DNA of 64,000 nt from Amycolatopsis decaplanina DSM 44594 (lineage in GTDB: Bacteria > Actinomycetota > Actinomycetes > Mycobacteriales > Pseudonocardiaceae): positions 186,001 through 250,000 of the forward strand of contig NZ_AOHO01000074.1 of NCBI RefSeq assembly GCF_000342005.1, in the 5' to 3' direction. Numbering within the stretch: position 1 is the stretch's first letter; each line of letters begins with the position of its first letter. Under the pieces are notes generated by a model that worked only from the letters and a program-made list of their open reading frames with translations, made no database searches and was not told the DNA's origin. Shown here piece by piece: positions 52,848 through 61,794 of the stretch. A program made the position numbers and the translations under genes.

Positions 52848-55001
52848 TCAGGGGTAGGCGACCAGGTTGGCCACGTTCGATCCCGAGTTCGCGGGTCCGC
52901 CGCGGTCATTGATCACCCGGCTGATGGTCCCGTTCCCGCCGAGGGAGACGGCGACCATGCTGCGGAACCGGACGTTCGGGTTGCTCGGCACCTCGATCGC
53001 GCGATCAGCCACCACACTCGGATTCACGTTGAAGTAGCAGTAGCTGCCGAGCCCGTACGCCTCGTGGTTCGTCACCGAGTTCGCCACCTTGTACGCCGCG
53101 TAACCCCGCGTCGATCCGTTCATCCAGGCGGCCTGATTCGGTGGGTCGTAAGGCATTTCGTTCTGGTAGAAGTACGTCCGGCCGCGCTCGCCGGTCCAGA
53201 TCGTCTGGTACTTCTGGTAGTGCTCGACGAACAGGCCGTACATCGTGACGTCGTCGCCGTTGACGATCAGGCCGGTGTCGGCGGTGTTGGTGTTCCACCC
53301 GACCCCGCTGCCGTGGTCGGCGCGCCAGATCCACAGGTGGTCACCGATGACGTCGTCGCTGTTGACCACCAGGCTGTTGGTGGCCTTGCCGACGCCGGCC
53401 CCGCCGATGCGGAAGAACACGTCGTGCAACGAAGTCGGGTTGGCCGAGTGGTCCTGCGCCGAGTTCGCCGGGCCGACCTCCATGAGCGTGTTCGAGTTCG
53501 TGGTGCCCGCGTCGATCAGCACGCCCGCCACCTTCACGCCGTCGACGTCGGCCACCGTCATCGCGGTGATGCCGTTGTCCGGGATCAGCGTCGCCAGGCC
53601 GAGTCCGAGCACGACGGTGTCCGGCCGGGTGACTCGGAGCGTCTCGTCGAGGTGGTAGACGCCCGGGGTGATCAGGAGGTCCTTGCCTTCGGCGAGGGCC
53701 GCGTTGATCTGCGATGCCGTCGTACCGGGCTTCGCGATGAAGAACCGGCTGATCGGCAGCGACGACCCCGGCTGGCCCGCGCCCCAGGTGATGCCGGAGG
53801 CGTTGGTGCGCTTGGAAGGCACGAAGACCTGGTACGCGCCCGCGTTGTCGGCGTACAGGAACGGCTTCTCCCGCACGACCGGCGTCGTGTTCACCGTGGT
53901 GTACGGCGGATTGGGGAAACTGGTCGACGGCGCGCCGCCGACGCCGGCGAACACCATGTTCCAGTTGGAGCCGCTCCAGCTCCCGAACTGCGAGTTGCGC
54001 GAGATCCACTGCTGCTGCGAGCCGGACCGGACCTGACCGTCGACCTTCACGTCGGACATCCACCCGCCGCTGGACCAGCCGCCGTCGTCGAGCTGCAGGT
54101 TGCCGCGGACATGCATGCGGCGGTACGGCGCGGCCTGTGAAACGGCCCAGCGGTCGGTGCCGCCGTTGGGGTTCACGGACAGGTTTTCCGCGCCACGCCA
54201 GAAGTTCTGTGTCGCGTTGCCCTGGAACCAGTCGGCCTCCGCGTGCACCGCGCCGTTGATCGTCACGTTGTCGGGGGAAAGGCCGAGCCCGAGCACCTGC
54301 GTGTAGAAGCCGACGTTGACGTCGACGTTGTACGAGCCCGGTTTGAACAGCAGTGCCTTCCGGTTCGGGCCGAACTGGCTGGTCTCCTGCTGCGAGAACA
54401 CGCTGTCGACCTGGGACTGGATCGCCGACTGCGACATACCGGGGTCGAACACGAGCACGTTCGGCCCGAGGTCGGGGTTCGCGGTGCCGGAGACCGGGGT
54501 GAGCCGGAAGGACTGGGCGCCGGTGCCGTTGCAGGCGTACTGCTGGAGCTGGGTGCTGTCCTGGGTCGAAAGACCGGGGATGTCCAGGCACTTGCCGCTG
54601 TTGCGACTCACGAAGTGATATGCCCCACCTGATTCCTCGACCGGCTGCCACTGCTGGTTGTTCCCGCCGCCGTAGGCCCACAGATGGATCAGCCCGCCGT
54701 CGGCCGTCGACACCTCGGCGACGTCCCACACCTGCGCCGGGTTGTTGCGGGTGTTGACCCGGTAATAGCCGCCCGAGGTGGGCTGGAACTGCCACTGCTG
54801 GGAAAAGGTCTGGTTGCAGACGTACTGCTGGACGACCGTCCCGTTCGCCGTTCCGGCGGCGCGCGCGTCCACGCATTTCCCGCCGGTGGTCGTCACCGTG
54901 TACCAAGTGTCGGGAACGATGGCCGCCTGCGCCGCCGGAGTCACCACCAACAGTGCTCCGACCAGGGAAAACAGGGCTATCAGGACTGCTCTGGCCCTCA
55001 T
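52848..55001 (-). CDS. Secreted ricin-lectin plus right-handed beta-helix protein
   Basis: 717-aa exported protein with GAGGAGG upstream of the ATG and a Sec signal (ALLVVTPAAQA). Residues 30-170 are a ricin B-type beta-trefoil with QxW repeats (FSQQWQF, NNQQWQP, SRNSGKCLDIPG), likely binding polysaccharide. The remaining 540 residues have the stacked short strands of a pectate-lyase-like beta-helix (VLIDAGTTNSNTLMEVGPAN; DHLWIWRADHGSGVGWNTN). Such proteins cut or bind plant or fungal cell-wall glycans; a specific enzyme family, for example a GH55-like glucanase, is only a guess. Confidence 0.78.
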   Translation of the reverse strand: MRARAVLIALFSLVGALLVVTPAAQAAIVPDTWYTVTTTGGKCVDARAAGTANGTVVQQYVCNQTFSQQWQFQPTSGGYYRVNTRNNPAQVWDVAEVSTADGGLIHLWAYGGGNNQQWQPVEESGGAYHFVSRNSGKCLDIPGLSTQDSTQLQQYACNGTGAQSFRLTPVSGTANPDLGPNVLVFDPGMSQSAIQSQVDSVFSQQETSQFGPNRKALLFKPGSYNVDVNVGFYTQVLGLGLSPDNVTINGAVHAEADWFQGNATQNFWRGAENLSVNPNGGTDRWAVSQAAPYRRMHVRGNLQLDDGGWSSGGWMSDVKVDGQVRSGSQQQWISRNSQFGSWSGSNWNMVFAGVGGAPSTSFPNPPYTTVNTTPVVREKPFLYADNAGAYQVFVPSKRTNASGITWGAGQPGSSLPISRFFIAKPGTTASQINAALAEGKDLLITPGVYHLDETLRVTRPDTVVLGLGLATLIPDNGITAMTVADVDGVKVAGVLIDAGTTNSNTLMEVGPANSAQDHSANPTSLHDVFFRIGGAGVGKATNSLVVNSDDVIGDHLWIWRADHGSGVGWNTNTADTGLIVNGDDVTMYGLFVEHYQKYQTIWTGERGRTYFYQNEMPYDPPNQAAWMNGSTRGYAAYKVANSVTNHEAYGLGSYCYFNVNPSVVADRAIEVPSNPNVRFRSMVAVSLGGNGTISRVINDRGGPANSGSNVANLVAYP

Positions 55002-55270
55002 CGGGACCTCCTCCGCGTCATTCGGGCAGGGCGAGCTGAGGCGGAGCCCAGTGGAGACGCGGCGTAGCGGGCGGGGACCTCGGCGTCACGATGGTCGAAA
55101 ACGTAACGGCGGTCACACGCGGAGTCAATACACGGCTAAAAATAAGCCTCAAAGATGCAGGTCAGCGCCACTTCGACCGGCCAAGGCCGCATAGAGTGAC
55201 CCCCGCGTGAACGGCCCGCACGGGCGGTGTAATGTATGGACACACGAGATGCGGAGAACAAAACCGCTCC

Positions 55271-55343
55271 GGGGCTATGGCGCAGCTGGTAGCGCACCTC
55301 ACTGGCAGTGAGGGGGTCAGGGGTTCGAGTCCCCTTAGCTCCA
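55271..55343 (+). tRNA. tRNA-Ala, anticodon GGC
   Basis: A 73-base cloverleaf: acceptor GGGGCTA/TAGCTCC, D-arm GCGCAGCTGGTAGCGC, anticodon arm CCTCA-CTGGCAG-TGAGG with anticodon GGC, T-arm AGGGG-TTCGAGT-CCCCT, discriminator A. No CCA is encoded. The region just downstream has an integrase remnant, so this gene is a likely past attachment site. Confidence 0.96.
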
Positions 55344-55490
55344 CTCTCTCGTAGAACCCCTTCGATCACGCCGTTCCGGCAGGTCGGGGGGGTTTCTTCG
55401 TGTCCGGGTCGATCTTGGGCGATCCACTTTGACCGGCGCTCTCGTTGTTCCTCCTGCCAGCGGCGACGGGAGCAGCAGAAACCGGGCCGC

Positions 55491-55742
55491 TTACGTTTGC
55501 GCAGCGGTCCGCGACCGGGTAGTCACCGGCGCCTTCTGCCACGGCCCCTCAGGGTGGGGACTGCGAGTGGCCTTGTGCCAACGACGTCGCAGATCCGCGA
55601 GCGACCTCGTCTCCACTTCAGACGCCACGTGCGAGTAGACCTCGATCACCCGGTTCGGCAGGTGATGACCCAACCGACCCATCAGCCCGGCGGAACCCGA
55701 ACCCGCCACGAGGCCTGCCCCGTCTGCCCAACCCACGCCATG
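55491..55742 (-). pseudogene. Tyrosine integrase remnant with internal deletion
   Basis: From the ATG at 55742 the first 20 residues read MAWVGQTGQASWRVRVPPG then stop, the usual start of actinomycete tyrosine integrases. One frame over, the sequence continues MGRLGHHLPNRVIEVYSHVA and SEVETRSLADLRRRW, the C-terminal end with the catalytic Tyr. The whole core with the Arg-His-Arg residues is gone. It lies 150 bases from tRNA-Ala and points away from any intact element, so it is the scar of an integrated plasmid or island. Confidence 0.68.
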
Positions 55743-55834
55743 ACAATCTCCACACCGTTCGGCCCCGATGAGGGACACCGTCGAGCACCGTCTCGAACAG
55801 ACGACAGCGAAACAGTCATTGACGCTTCCTGCGA

Positions 55835-57184
55835 TCACACGACCGGCCGGGTATCACGCACCGCGGTGCGTCCGCCCATCTCCACCAGCGTGACCTGGCC
55901 GTGCTCGTTCCGGAGGAACCGTCCGCTGCGGTGGCGGGTGTCCGCCGCCCGGGCGAAGACGTCGTCGTCGACGAACGCGATCTCGAAGGGCGGGGGCGCG
56001 GCCACTCCCGCGTCCTCGGGGACCACCATCTGCGCTTGCAGCACGTCACCGGACAGGGTGATGTCGATGGCGAGATCGCCGGTTTCGAACCGCCCGGTGT
56101 AGTCGGCCAGACGGCTCGCCGGAGCGTCGATGACTTGCCGCGGCGCAGGAGGAGCCAAGTTCGCGATGTGCTCGGTCGCCCAGTGCAGGACCGCGGTGCC
56201 CAAGGCCCCGCCGCCTCCACTGTTCGTCAGCACCGTGACGGCGAATTCCCGCTCCGGGATCATCACGAACTCCGACACCTGCAGAAAGCTGACGTTGCCG
56301 CCGTGGCGGACCAGGCCGGTGTCGCCGTGCCGGGTGCGCAGCCACGACAGCCCGACTTCTTCAAACGCCAGGGCCGCCGGTCGCTGCGGCTGGATCAGCG
56401 CGGTCCGTCCCGCGTCGCTGACGGGCCGCGATCCGCTCGTGTCGCCCGAGAGGAAGAACCGCGCCCAGCGAAGCTGATCGCGGGCCGAGGACCACAGTCC
56501 ACCCGCCGGGTTCCCGGCCCGGTTGATGCCCAGCGACCGGGACACCGCGGGACTCCCGTCCGTGACCGTGTGCCCGACAGCGTGCGGGCGGAGGAGCACC
56601 TCCCACGGCAGGAAGAAGGACTCATTCATGGCGAGCGGTTCGAGGATCCGCGTTCGCACCAGGTCTTCGTAGGGGGTTCGCGTGAGGACCTCGGCAAGGT
56701 GACCCGCGAGCAGGAATCCGGTGTTGCTGTAGGAAAACGTGCTCCCGGGCCGGAAGGTCTGCGGGAGTTCGCCGAACTGCCGGACCGCGGCGGCGAGGGC
56801 GTCGTCTCCCCAGCCGGTCTCGATGTCCCGATCGCCGAGGAATCCGCCGGTGTGGGTCAGCAGGTGGCGGGCGGTGACGCGCTCCCGCGCGGCCGGGTCG
56901 GCGAGTTCGAGCTCGGGCAGGTAGTCCACGACCGGCGTGTCCAGGTCCAGTGTTCCCTCTTCCACCAAGGTCATCAGCAGAGCGGCGGTGAAGGTCTTCG
57001 TCGTCGACCCGATCATGAAGAGGGTGTTCTCGTCGACCGCTTGACCTCCCTCCACCGAGGTCGACCCCGTGGTCAGGACGGTGTCCTGGCCGCCGTGATG
57101 GATGCCGACCGCGGCGCCGGGCACGCCGGCTTTGCCCGCCGTCTCGTCGAGCAGAGCCTGCAGTTCAGGGAACGAGTCCGCCAT
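55835..57184 (-). CDS. Serine hydrolase, beta-lactamase/class C esterase family
   Basis: 449-aa protein of the penicillin-binding-like beta-lactamase family, with GGAAGGCGACC upstream. SxxK is STTK (MIGSTTKTFTAALL, about residue 60), YxN is YSN (FSYSNTGFLLAG, about 150), and RHGGNVSF holds the third motif. A C-terminal DUF3471-like barrel follows. There is no signal peptide. It is probably an esterase or D-amino-acid peptidase; resistance to beta-lactams should not be assumed. A distant paralogue lies at 61795. Confidence 0.85.
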   Translation of the reverse strand: MADSFPELQALLDETAGKAGVPGAAVGIHHGGQDTVLTTGSTSVEGGQAVDENTLFMIGSTTKTFTAALLMTLVEEGTLDLDTPVVDYLPELELADPAARERVTARHLLTHTGGFLGDRDIETGWGDDALAAAVRQFGELPQTFRPGSTFSYSNTGFLLAGHLAEVLTRTPYEDLVRTRILEPLAMNESFFLPWEVLLRPHAVGHTVTDGSPAVSRSLGINRAGNPAGGLWSSARDQLRWARFFLSGDTSGSRPVSDAGRTALIQPQRPAALAFEEVGLSWLRTRHGDTGLVRHGGNVSFLQVSEFVMIPEREFAVTVLTNSGGGGALGTAVLHWATEHIANLAPPAPRQVIDAPASRLADYTGRFETGDLAIDITLSGDVLQAQMVVPEDAGVAAPPPFEIAFVDDDVFARAADTRHRSGRFLRNEHGQVTLVEMGGRTAVRDTRPVV

Positions 57185-57363
57185 CGGTCGCCTTCCTGTC
57201 GTGGGTGGTGAGATCGACGGTATGCGGCCGGCGTCAGTGCCTGTCCGTTGTGGACAACCAAAAAAGCCGGCCGGTTTCGTGTCGCCGGACAGTGGCCGGG
57301 GCCGGTGGCGTCAGCCCGCGAACCGGTGAAGGGCCGTCGAGTCGTCGGCCGTCTGGCTGCCCT

Positions 57364-57690
57364 CGGTGAGCCGGCCGGTGCGGCGGGGTCCGGCAGCGGC
57401 GTTCCGGCACAGGCGACATCGCGTGGCGGGACTTTCCCTTCGAGCGGGGTGGCCGGGTCGTGTCCGGACTGGACCATCAGCACCAGCGGTACACCGTGCC
57501 CGGTGGGGGTCTTGAGCCGTACGGCCGGGCGGTTCCAGAAGGTGCAGGGCGCGCCGAGCTGGCAGTGGCCCGCGAAGGGATAGACCCTGCCGAGACGCTC
57601 GCCCTCTGCGGCCAACCGAGCGCGGTCGCGGTTCCAGGGCGTGTCGTTGCACAGGATGCCGAACTGGGTACCGGCTACCGCATCGTCGGT
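57364..57690 (-). pseudogene. Truncated S33 tripeptidyl aminopeptidase
   Basis: The frame encodes the late part of a TAP-type peptidase: TDDAVAGTQFGILCNDTPWN, GAPCTFWNRPAVRLKTPTGH, VPLVLMVQSGHDPATPLEG, then directly KVPPRDVACAGTPLPDPAAP. Comparison with the intact enzyme at 25940 shows that about 50 residues with the catalytic His are missing at the junction near 57435, and the first 350 residues with the Ser are absent. A decayed fragment in the scarred region after the tRNA gene. Confidence 0.62.
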
Positions 57691-57983
57691 GGCGAGTCCC
57701 GCCTTGCCCGGCGCGAGGGTCCGGGACTGCTCCTCGGTGGCGCGACGGCCGGGCATGCCCACCACCGCGCAGGGTCGCGATGTCCGGCGCTCGTTCCCGG
57801 GTGCGCCTGCCCGCGATCGTTCTCATTGCTCACGGGATCGAACCTAAAGGCGACCTCGACGCGCGTAATCCCGTTCTCTGCCCGAACCGGGGTATAGCCA
57901 GCGCTACCTCCGTCCTTGGGGGCCGTGGCCGTGATGCCTCTTTTCGAGCGGAAACGACGGCCGCCTGTTTCCGTCATGCAACA

Positions 57984-57997
57984 TGCAATATATTGCA
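57984..57997. promoter_or_regulatory. GntR-type operator TGCAATATATTGCA
   Basis: A perfect AT-rich 14-bp palindrome 33 bases upstream of the racemase start. The operon encodes a GntR/FCD regulator, whose family favours such sites, so autoregulation is likely. Confidence 0.6.
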
Positions 57998-58029
57998 GCT
58001 GTCGATCACGAGCGGAGGTGATCCCGCAG

Positions 58030-58851
58030 ATGCCGGGCGACGATCCGGGGCGACCCGAGGACGATCCCGCTCACCTCAGGTCCGCCGGCCCCCTCGTCGG
58101 TGTGCTCGGCGGCATGGGCCCGGCGGCCACGGCCGATTTCTACACGAGGCTGGTCCGGGAGACACCGGCGACGACGGATCAAGACCATCTGCGCGTGCTG
58201 CTGTGGTGCGATCCCACGGTGCCCGATCGCAGCCGGGCCTTGCTCGAGGGTGGCACCGACCCGACGCCGTGGTTGCTCCGCGGCGCCCGCGTGCTCGCCG
58301 CGGCCGGGTCGGACGTCATCGCCGTTCCCTGCAACACCGCGCACGCCTTCCTGCCCGCCGTGGCCGAGGAGGCGGGTGTTCCACTCGTGCACATGACCGA
58401 GCGAACCGGTCGATACCTGGCACGTCATCATCCGTCGGTACGGCGGGTCGGGTTGCTCGCCACGACAGGCACGCTGCGTACGAAGCTCTACGACGGCTGG
58501 CTGACCGACGCCGGGATCTCAGTGCTGGAACCGGACCCGGTATCGCAAGCCGATGAGGTGATGGCCGCGATCCGGTCGATCAAAGCCGGCGAGACCAGCT
58601 CGCAGCTGCTGCGCACGGCGGCGCGTCGCCTCGTCGGTCGCGGCGCGCAGGCGGTCATCGCAGGCTGCAGCGAAGTGCCGCTCGGCCTGGACTCGCGGGA
58701 CCTTCTGGTTCCGTTGATCGACCCGGTCCAGGTTCTCGTGCGAACACTCGTCGCCTTGCACCTGTCAGCGAGGGCGAGTGAGCCGAGGCGCGATATACTG
58801 GACGCAGAATGTCACGATGGGACGAAGTACCGCTGGAGAGACAGCGGCTGA
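58030..58851 (+). CDS. Aspartate/glutamate racemase family protein
   Basis: 273-aa PLP-independent racemase-like enzyme from the ATG at 58030, with GGAGGTG upstream. The glycine motif GVLGGMGPAATADFYTRLV opens the fold. The two catalytic cysteines are seen in VPCNTAHAFL and IAGCSEVPLGL. It would interconvert L- and D-aspartate, -glutamate or a similar acid. Its last 43 bases overlap the GntR gene start. The C-terminal 15 residues are translated from that overlap and look unlike the family. Confidence 0.85.
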   Translation: MPGDDPGRPEDDPAHLRSAGPLVGVLGGMGPAATADFYTRLVRETPATTDQDHLRVLLWCDPTVPDRSRALLEGGTDPTPWLLRGARVLAAAGSDVIAVPCNTAHAFLPAVAEEAGVPLVHMTERTGRYLARHHPSVRRVGLLATTGTLRTKLYDGWLTDAGISVLEPDPVSQADEVMAAIRSIKAGETSSQLLRTAARRLVGRGAQAVIAGCSEVPLGLDSRDLLVPLIDPVQVLVRTLVALHLSARASEPRRDILDAECHDGTKYRWRDSG

Positions 58852-59510
58852 GTGACGCGGCCTACGAACGTCTCAAGGACGCGATCATCAGCGGTGATCT
58901 CGCGCCCGGCGAGCGAATCAAGGACGGTGACCTCGCCCAGCGCCTTGGGCTCAGCCGCACGCCGGTCCGCGAGGCTTTGACCCGGCTGGCCGACACCGGC
59001 CTCGTCGAGGCCAAACCCGGTGTCTACACCCGCATCACCACACTTGATCGCCAGGATGTCGCGGCCACTCTGGCCGTGCTCCGTACCTTGGACGAGCTCG
59101 CTGTCCGGACCGGGGTTCCCCGCTTGGCCGCGAACGACATCGGTCGCATGCGGCGAGCCAACGACCGGTTCGCTCGTGCTGTCGGCCGGCAGGACGTCGC
59201 CTCCGCTTTCACGGCGGACGACGCCTTCCACGGTGTGCTGATCGACGCTGCCGGAAACGCCGTCCTGCGCCGGGTCATCGATCAGCTGCACCCGCAGATC
59301 CACCGAATCCTCCACCGCAAGTTCTCGACATTGCTCGGCGGCCACGACACCCTCGCCCACCACGAGGAGCTTCTTCGCCTGTGCGCCGCCGGAGACGCCG
59401 ACGGCGCCGCGGCCCTCTCCAGTGGGCATTGGACACACCTGGGCGGGCTCATCGACCAGCTCTTCGATGCCGACGACCTCGCTGTGCCGGAGTCACGCGC
59501 GAAGGCCTGA
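58809..59510 (+). CDS. GntR-family regulator, FCD (FadR) type
   Basis: 233-aa regulator. The winged helix (LSDAAYERLKDAIISGDLAP; RLGLSRTPVREALTRLADTG) occupies residues 13-75, followed by an all-helical FCD effector domain with metal-ligand-type residues (DDAFHGVLIDAAGN; HHEELLRLCAAGD). Overlapping the racemase gene, it probably controls that gene in answer to a carboxylic acid ligand via the palindrome at 57984. Confidence 0.9.
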   Translation: MSRWDEVPLERQRLSDAAYERLKDAIISGDLAPGERIKDGDLAQRLGLSRTPVREALTRLADTGLVEAKPGVYTRITTLDRQDVAATLAVLRTLDELAVRTGVPRLAANDIGRMRRANDRFARAVGRQDVASAFTADDAFHGVLIDAAGNAVLRRVIDQLHPQIHRILHRKFSTLLGGHDTLAHHEELLRLCAAGDADGAAALSSGHWTHLGGLIDQLFDADDLAVPESRAKA

Positions 59511-59545
59511 CCACATCCGGTACTGCGGTGCCGGATGTGGTCAGG
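59506..59545. terminator. Bidirectional terminator between GntR and amidase genes
   Basis: Arms 59506-59520 (CCTGACCACATCCGG) and 59531-59545 are exact complements around a 10-base loop, between convergent gene ends. Confidence 0.75.
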
Positions 59546-59553
59546 CCGTGATG

Positions 59554-61170
59554 TCAGCGTGCGGTGGGCAGGTAGTGCGGTGCCTTCCGGGCGTGGGTGG
59601 CCTGTTCGTAGGCGTAGGCGTAACCGAGCAGGGACGCGTCGGTGAGGCGGGTGCCGAGGAAGGAGACGCCGATCGGCAGCCCCGTCCGGGCGAAGCCACC
59701 CGGAACGGTGATGTGGGGATACCCGGCTGTCGACGTGCTGCGGGTGCTGCTGACGAAGGGGCTACCGCCGCCTCCGAAGATGGGTGGGGCGGGCAGGTCG
59801 GTGGCCGTCACGATCGCGTCGAGACGGTACTTCTTCACGACGGCGTCGATGGAGTCCCGGGCCTGTCCGGTCGCGGCCGCCCGGTGGGCGCGGTACACCG
59901 GGTCGTTCAGGTCTCCGTCGGTCTTGTCGGCCATCTCGAGCAGGTCTTGCTCGAAGCCCGGCAATTCGATCGCGGCGTACTTCTTGTTGTAGGCGATGAG
60001 GTCGGTGAGGTTCTTGGGGTGCCCGCCCGGGGTCGCCGCGAGATAGCCGTTGAGGTCGTGCTTGAACTCGGTCAGCACGGCGGGCAGCAAGTGCGGCTGG
60101 ACCATTCCGATGACGTCGGGGACATCCGCCCCTTCGACGACGGTCGCTCCCAGCGCACGGAGCCGCTGAACAGCGGATTCGAAGACCCGGTCGACATCGC
60201 GGTCGATTCCCTCGTGCCCCTTGCGCCACACACCGATCCGCTTGCCGCGCAACGAATCGCGATCGAGCATGGTGCGGTGGTCGGTGGGCAGGGCGCCCGC
60301 CACCGGTGCCGTGGCCGGATCCGTCGCGTCGGCTCCCGCCATCACCGCGAGGGTCAGCGCCGCGTCGGTCACCGTGCGGGCGATGGGGCCGGGAGTGTCG
60401 TGCTGGTTCGTGATCGGCACGACACCGCCGCGGCTGACCACCCCCAGCGTGGTCTTCACGCCGACCGTCGACGTCGCGGCGGACGGGCACACGATCGAGG
60501 AGTCGGTCTCCGTACCGATCGTCACGGTCGCCAGCCCGGCCGCCGCCGCGGCGGCGGAACCGCTGGACGAACCGCACGGGCTCCGGTCGAGGACGTAGGG
60601 GTTGCGGGTCTGCCCACCGACGGCGCTCCAGCCCGGGATCTGCCTGGAGCCGTAGAAGTTGGCCCACTCGGACATGTTCGCCTTGCCGAGGATGACCGCG
60701 CCCGCATCACGCAGGCGCTGAACCAGGAACGCGTCCTTGGCCGGCTTCGCCGTGCGCAACGCGGTCGAACCCGCGGTGGTGGTTTGCCGGTCCGCGGTGT
60801 CGATGTTCTCCTTCAGCAGGATCGGAATACCTTCCAGCGGCCCCCGCGCCTGATGGGCGCGACGGCGGCTGTCACTCTGGCGCGCGAGAGCGAGCGCGTC
60901 CGGATTCGTCTGCACCACCGCGTTCAGACGCGGGTTCACAGCGTTGATGCGATCGAGGTAGCCGCGGGTGAGCCGCTCGGAACTCAGCAGCCGGATGTCC
61001 ATGGCCCGCTGCAGATCCGGGATGGTCAGCCGGTCCAGAACGGTGCTCATCTCAGCGTCCGGGAGCGAGGTCGTGCGGTCGTCGGCGTGCGCCGCCGCGG
61101 GCAGCAGAAGACAGACACCTGTCAATGCGGCCACGATCCCACGCCGTCGTGTTCGACCTGACGAACGCAT
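59554..61170 (-). CDS. Secreted amidase-signature enzyme
   Basis: 538-aa exported amidase (AAGGAGGAAACA upstream of the ATG) with a Sec signal (GIVAALTGVCLLLPAAAHA). The amidase-signature triad is visible: Lys 120 in PILLKENIDT, the cis-Ser in CGSSSGSAAAAAAG (about 202), and the nucleophile in GTETDSSIVCPS (Ser 225). It hydrolyses C-N bonds of amides or peptides outside the cell. The substrate is unknown. Confidence 0.88.
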   Translation of the reverse strand: MRSSGRTRRRGIVAALTGVCLLLPAAAHADDRTTSLPDAEMSTVLDRLTIPDLQRAMDIRLLSSERLTRGYLDRINAVNPRLNAVVQTNPDALALARQSDSRRRAHQARGPLEGIPILLKENIDTADRQTTTAGSTALRTAKPAKDAFLVQRLRDAGAVILGKANMSEWANFYGSRQIPGWSAVGGQTRNPYVLDRSPCGSSSGSAAAAAAGLATVTIGTETDSSIVCPSAATSTVGVKTTLGVVSRGGVVPITNQHDTPGPIARTVTDAALTLAVMAGADATDPATAPVAGALPTDHRTMLDRDSLRGKRIGVWRKGHEGIDRDVDRVFESAVQRLRALGATVVEGADVPDVIGMVQPHLLPAVLTEFKHDLNGYLAATPGGHPKNLTDLIAYNKKYAAIELPGFEQDLLEMADKTDGDLNDPVYRAHRAAATGQARDSIDAVVKKYRLDAIVTATDLPAPPIFGGGGSPFVSSTRSTSTAGYPHITVPGGFARTGLPIGVSFLGTRLTDASLLGYAYAYEQATHARKAPHYLPTAR

Positions 61171-61794
61171 TGTTTCCTCCTTGTTCGAGCACCGTTCACG
61201 GCGCCCCGAAATGGTGAACTTTCTGACGCGGGGATCGATTTCCTGCCGCGTGTACCGGCTCCAATTCCGGATAGCTGAACCTTAAGCCGTCCACCGGCCC
61301 GAGGCGATGACACCAGCTGCCCACTCGGGGTGGGGTTAACCCCACCCCGTCCACAATGGAACACGTTCACCAGGGCAGCGCACACGCCGGATCATCCGGC
61401 CGGGTGATCGCATCCTCCCGGAACAGGAACCACAGCTTCTCGGCTTCACCTGGGGAATCCCGCTTCCTGCTGCCTCGACGATCTCAAGATCGAGTAACTC
61501 CGGAGGGAGTAGACCGAACCGGGCTTCGGTGCGCAACCGCACGCAGAAGCGGCACCCGGTACGAACATGCCGAAGTCCCACCCAAGGCAGTCCCGACCAT
61601 CTCACGCACGAGGGACGAGGGTTCGTATCCGGGCACGAGATCGACCGATCCACTTCGTCGAATTGAACGAACCGAGCACGCTGCCGCGAGGACTAATCTG
61701 CGAGTGAATACCAACTGATCCATTCTCGCCTGAAACGGGCAGCGCCCCGAATACACGCTTTCCATCACCGGGCACGGAAACGGAGGTTGTCACC
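61171..61794. other. Intergenic region with a 24-bp perfect palindrome
   Basis: I see no convincing gene in these 624 bases between the divergent amidase and serine hydrolase genes. A perfect palindrome, CGGGGTGGGGTT-AACCCCACCCCG, lies at 61326-61349 and could be an operator. Short frames on the minus strand around 61360-61700 have a partly protein-like composition and may be gene debris. Confidence 0.5.

Noticed and set aside
55835-57184. Beta-lactam resistance enzyme
   Set aside because: The motif set is that of the broad serine hydrolase family, with a C-terminal barrel and no signal peptide; resistance cannot be inferred.
61171-61794. Small genes on the minus strand in this gap
   Set aside because: Frames lack ribosome sites, families and steady codon bias; at most they are debris.
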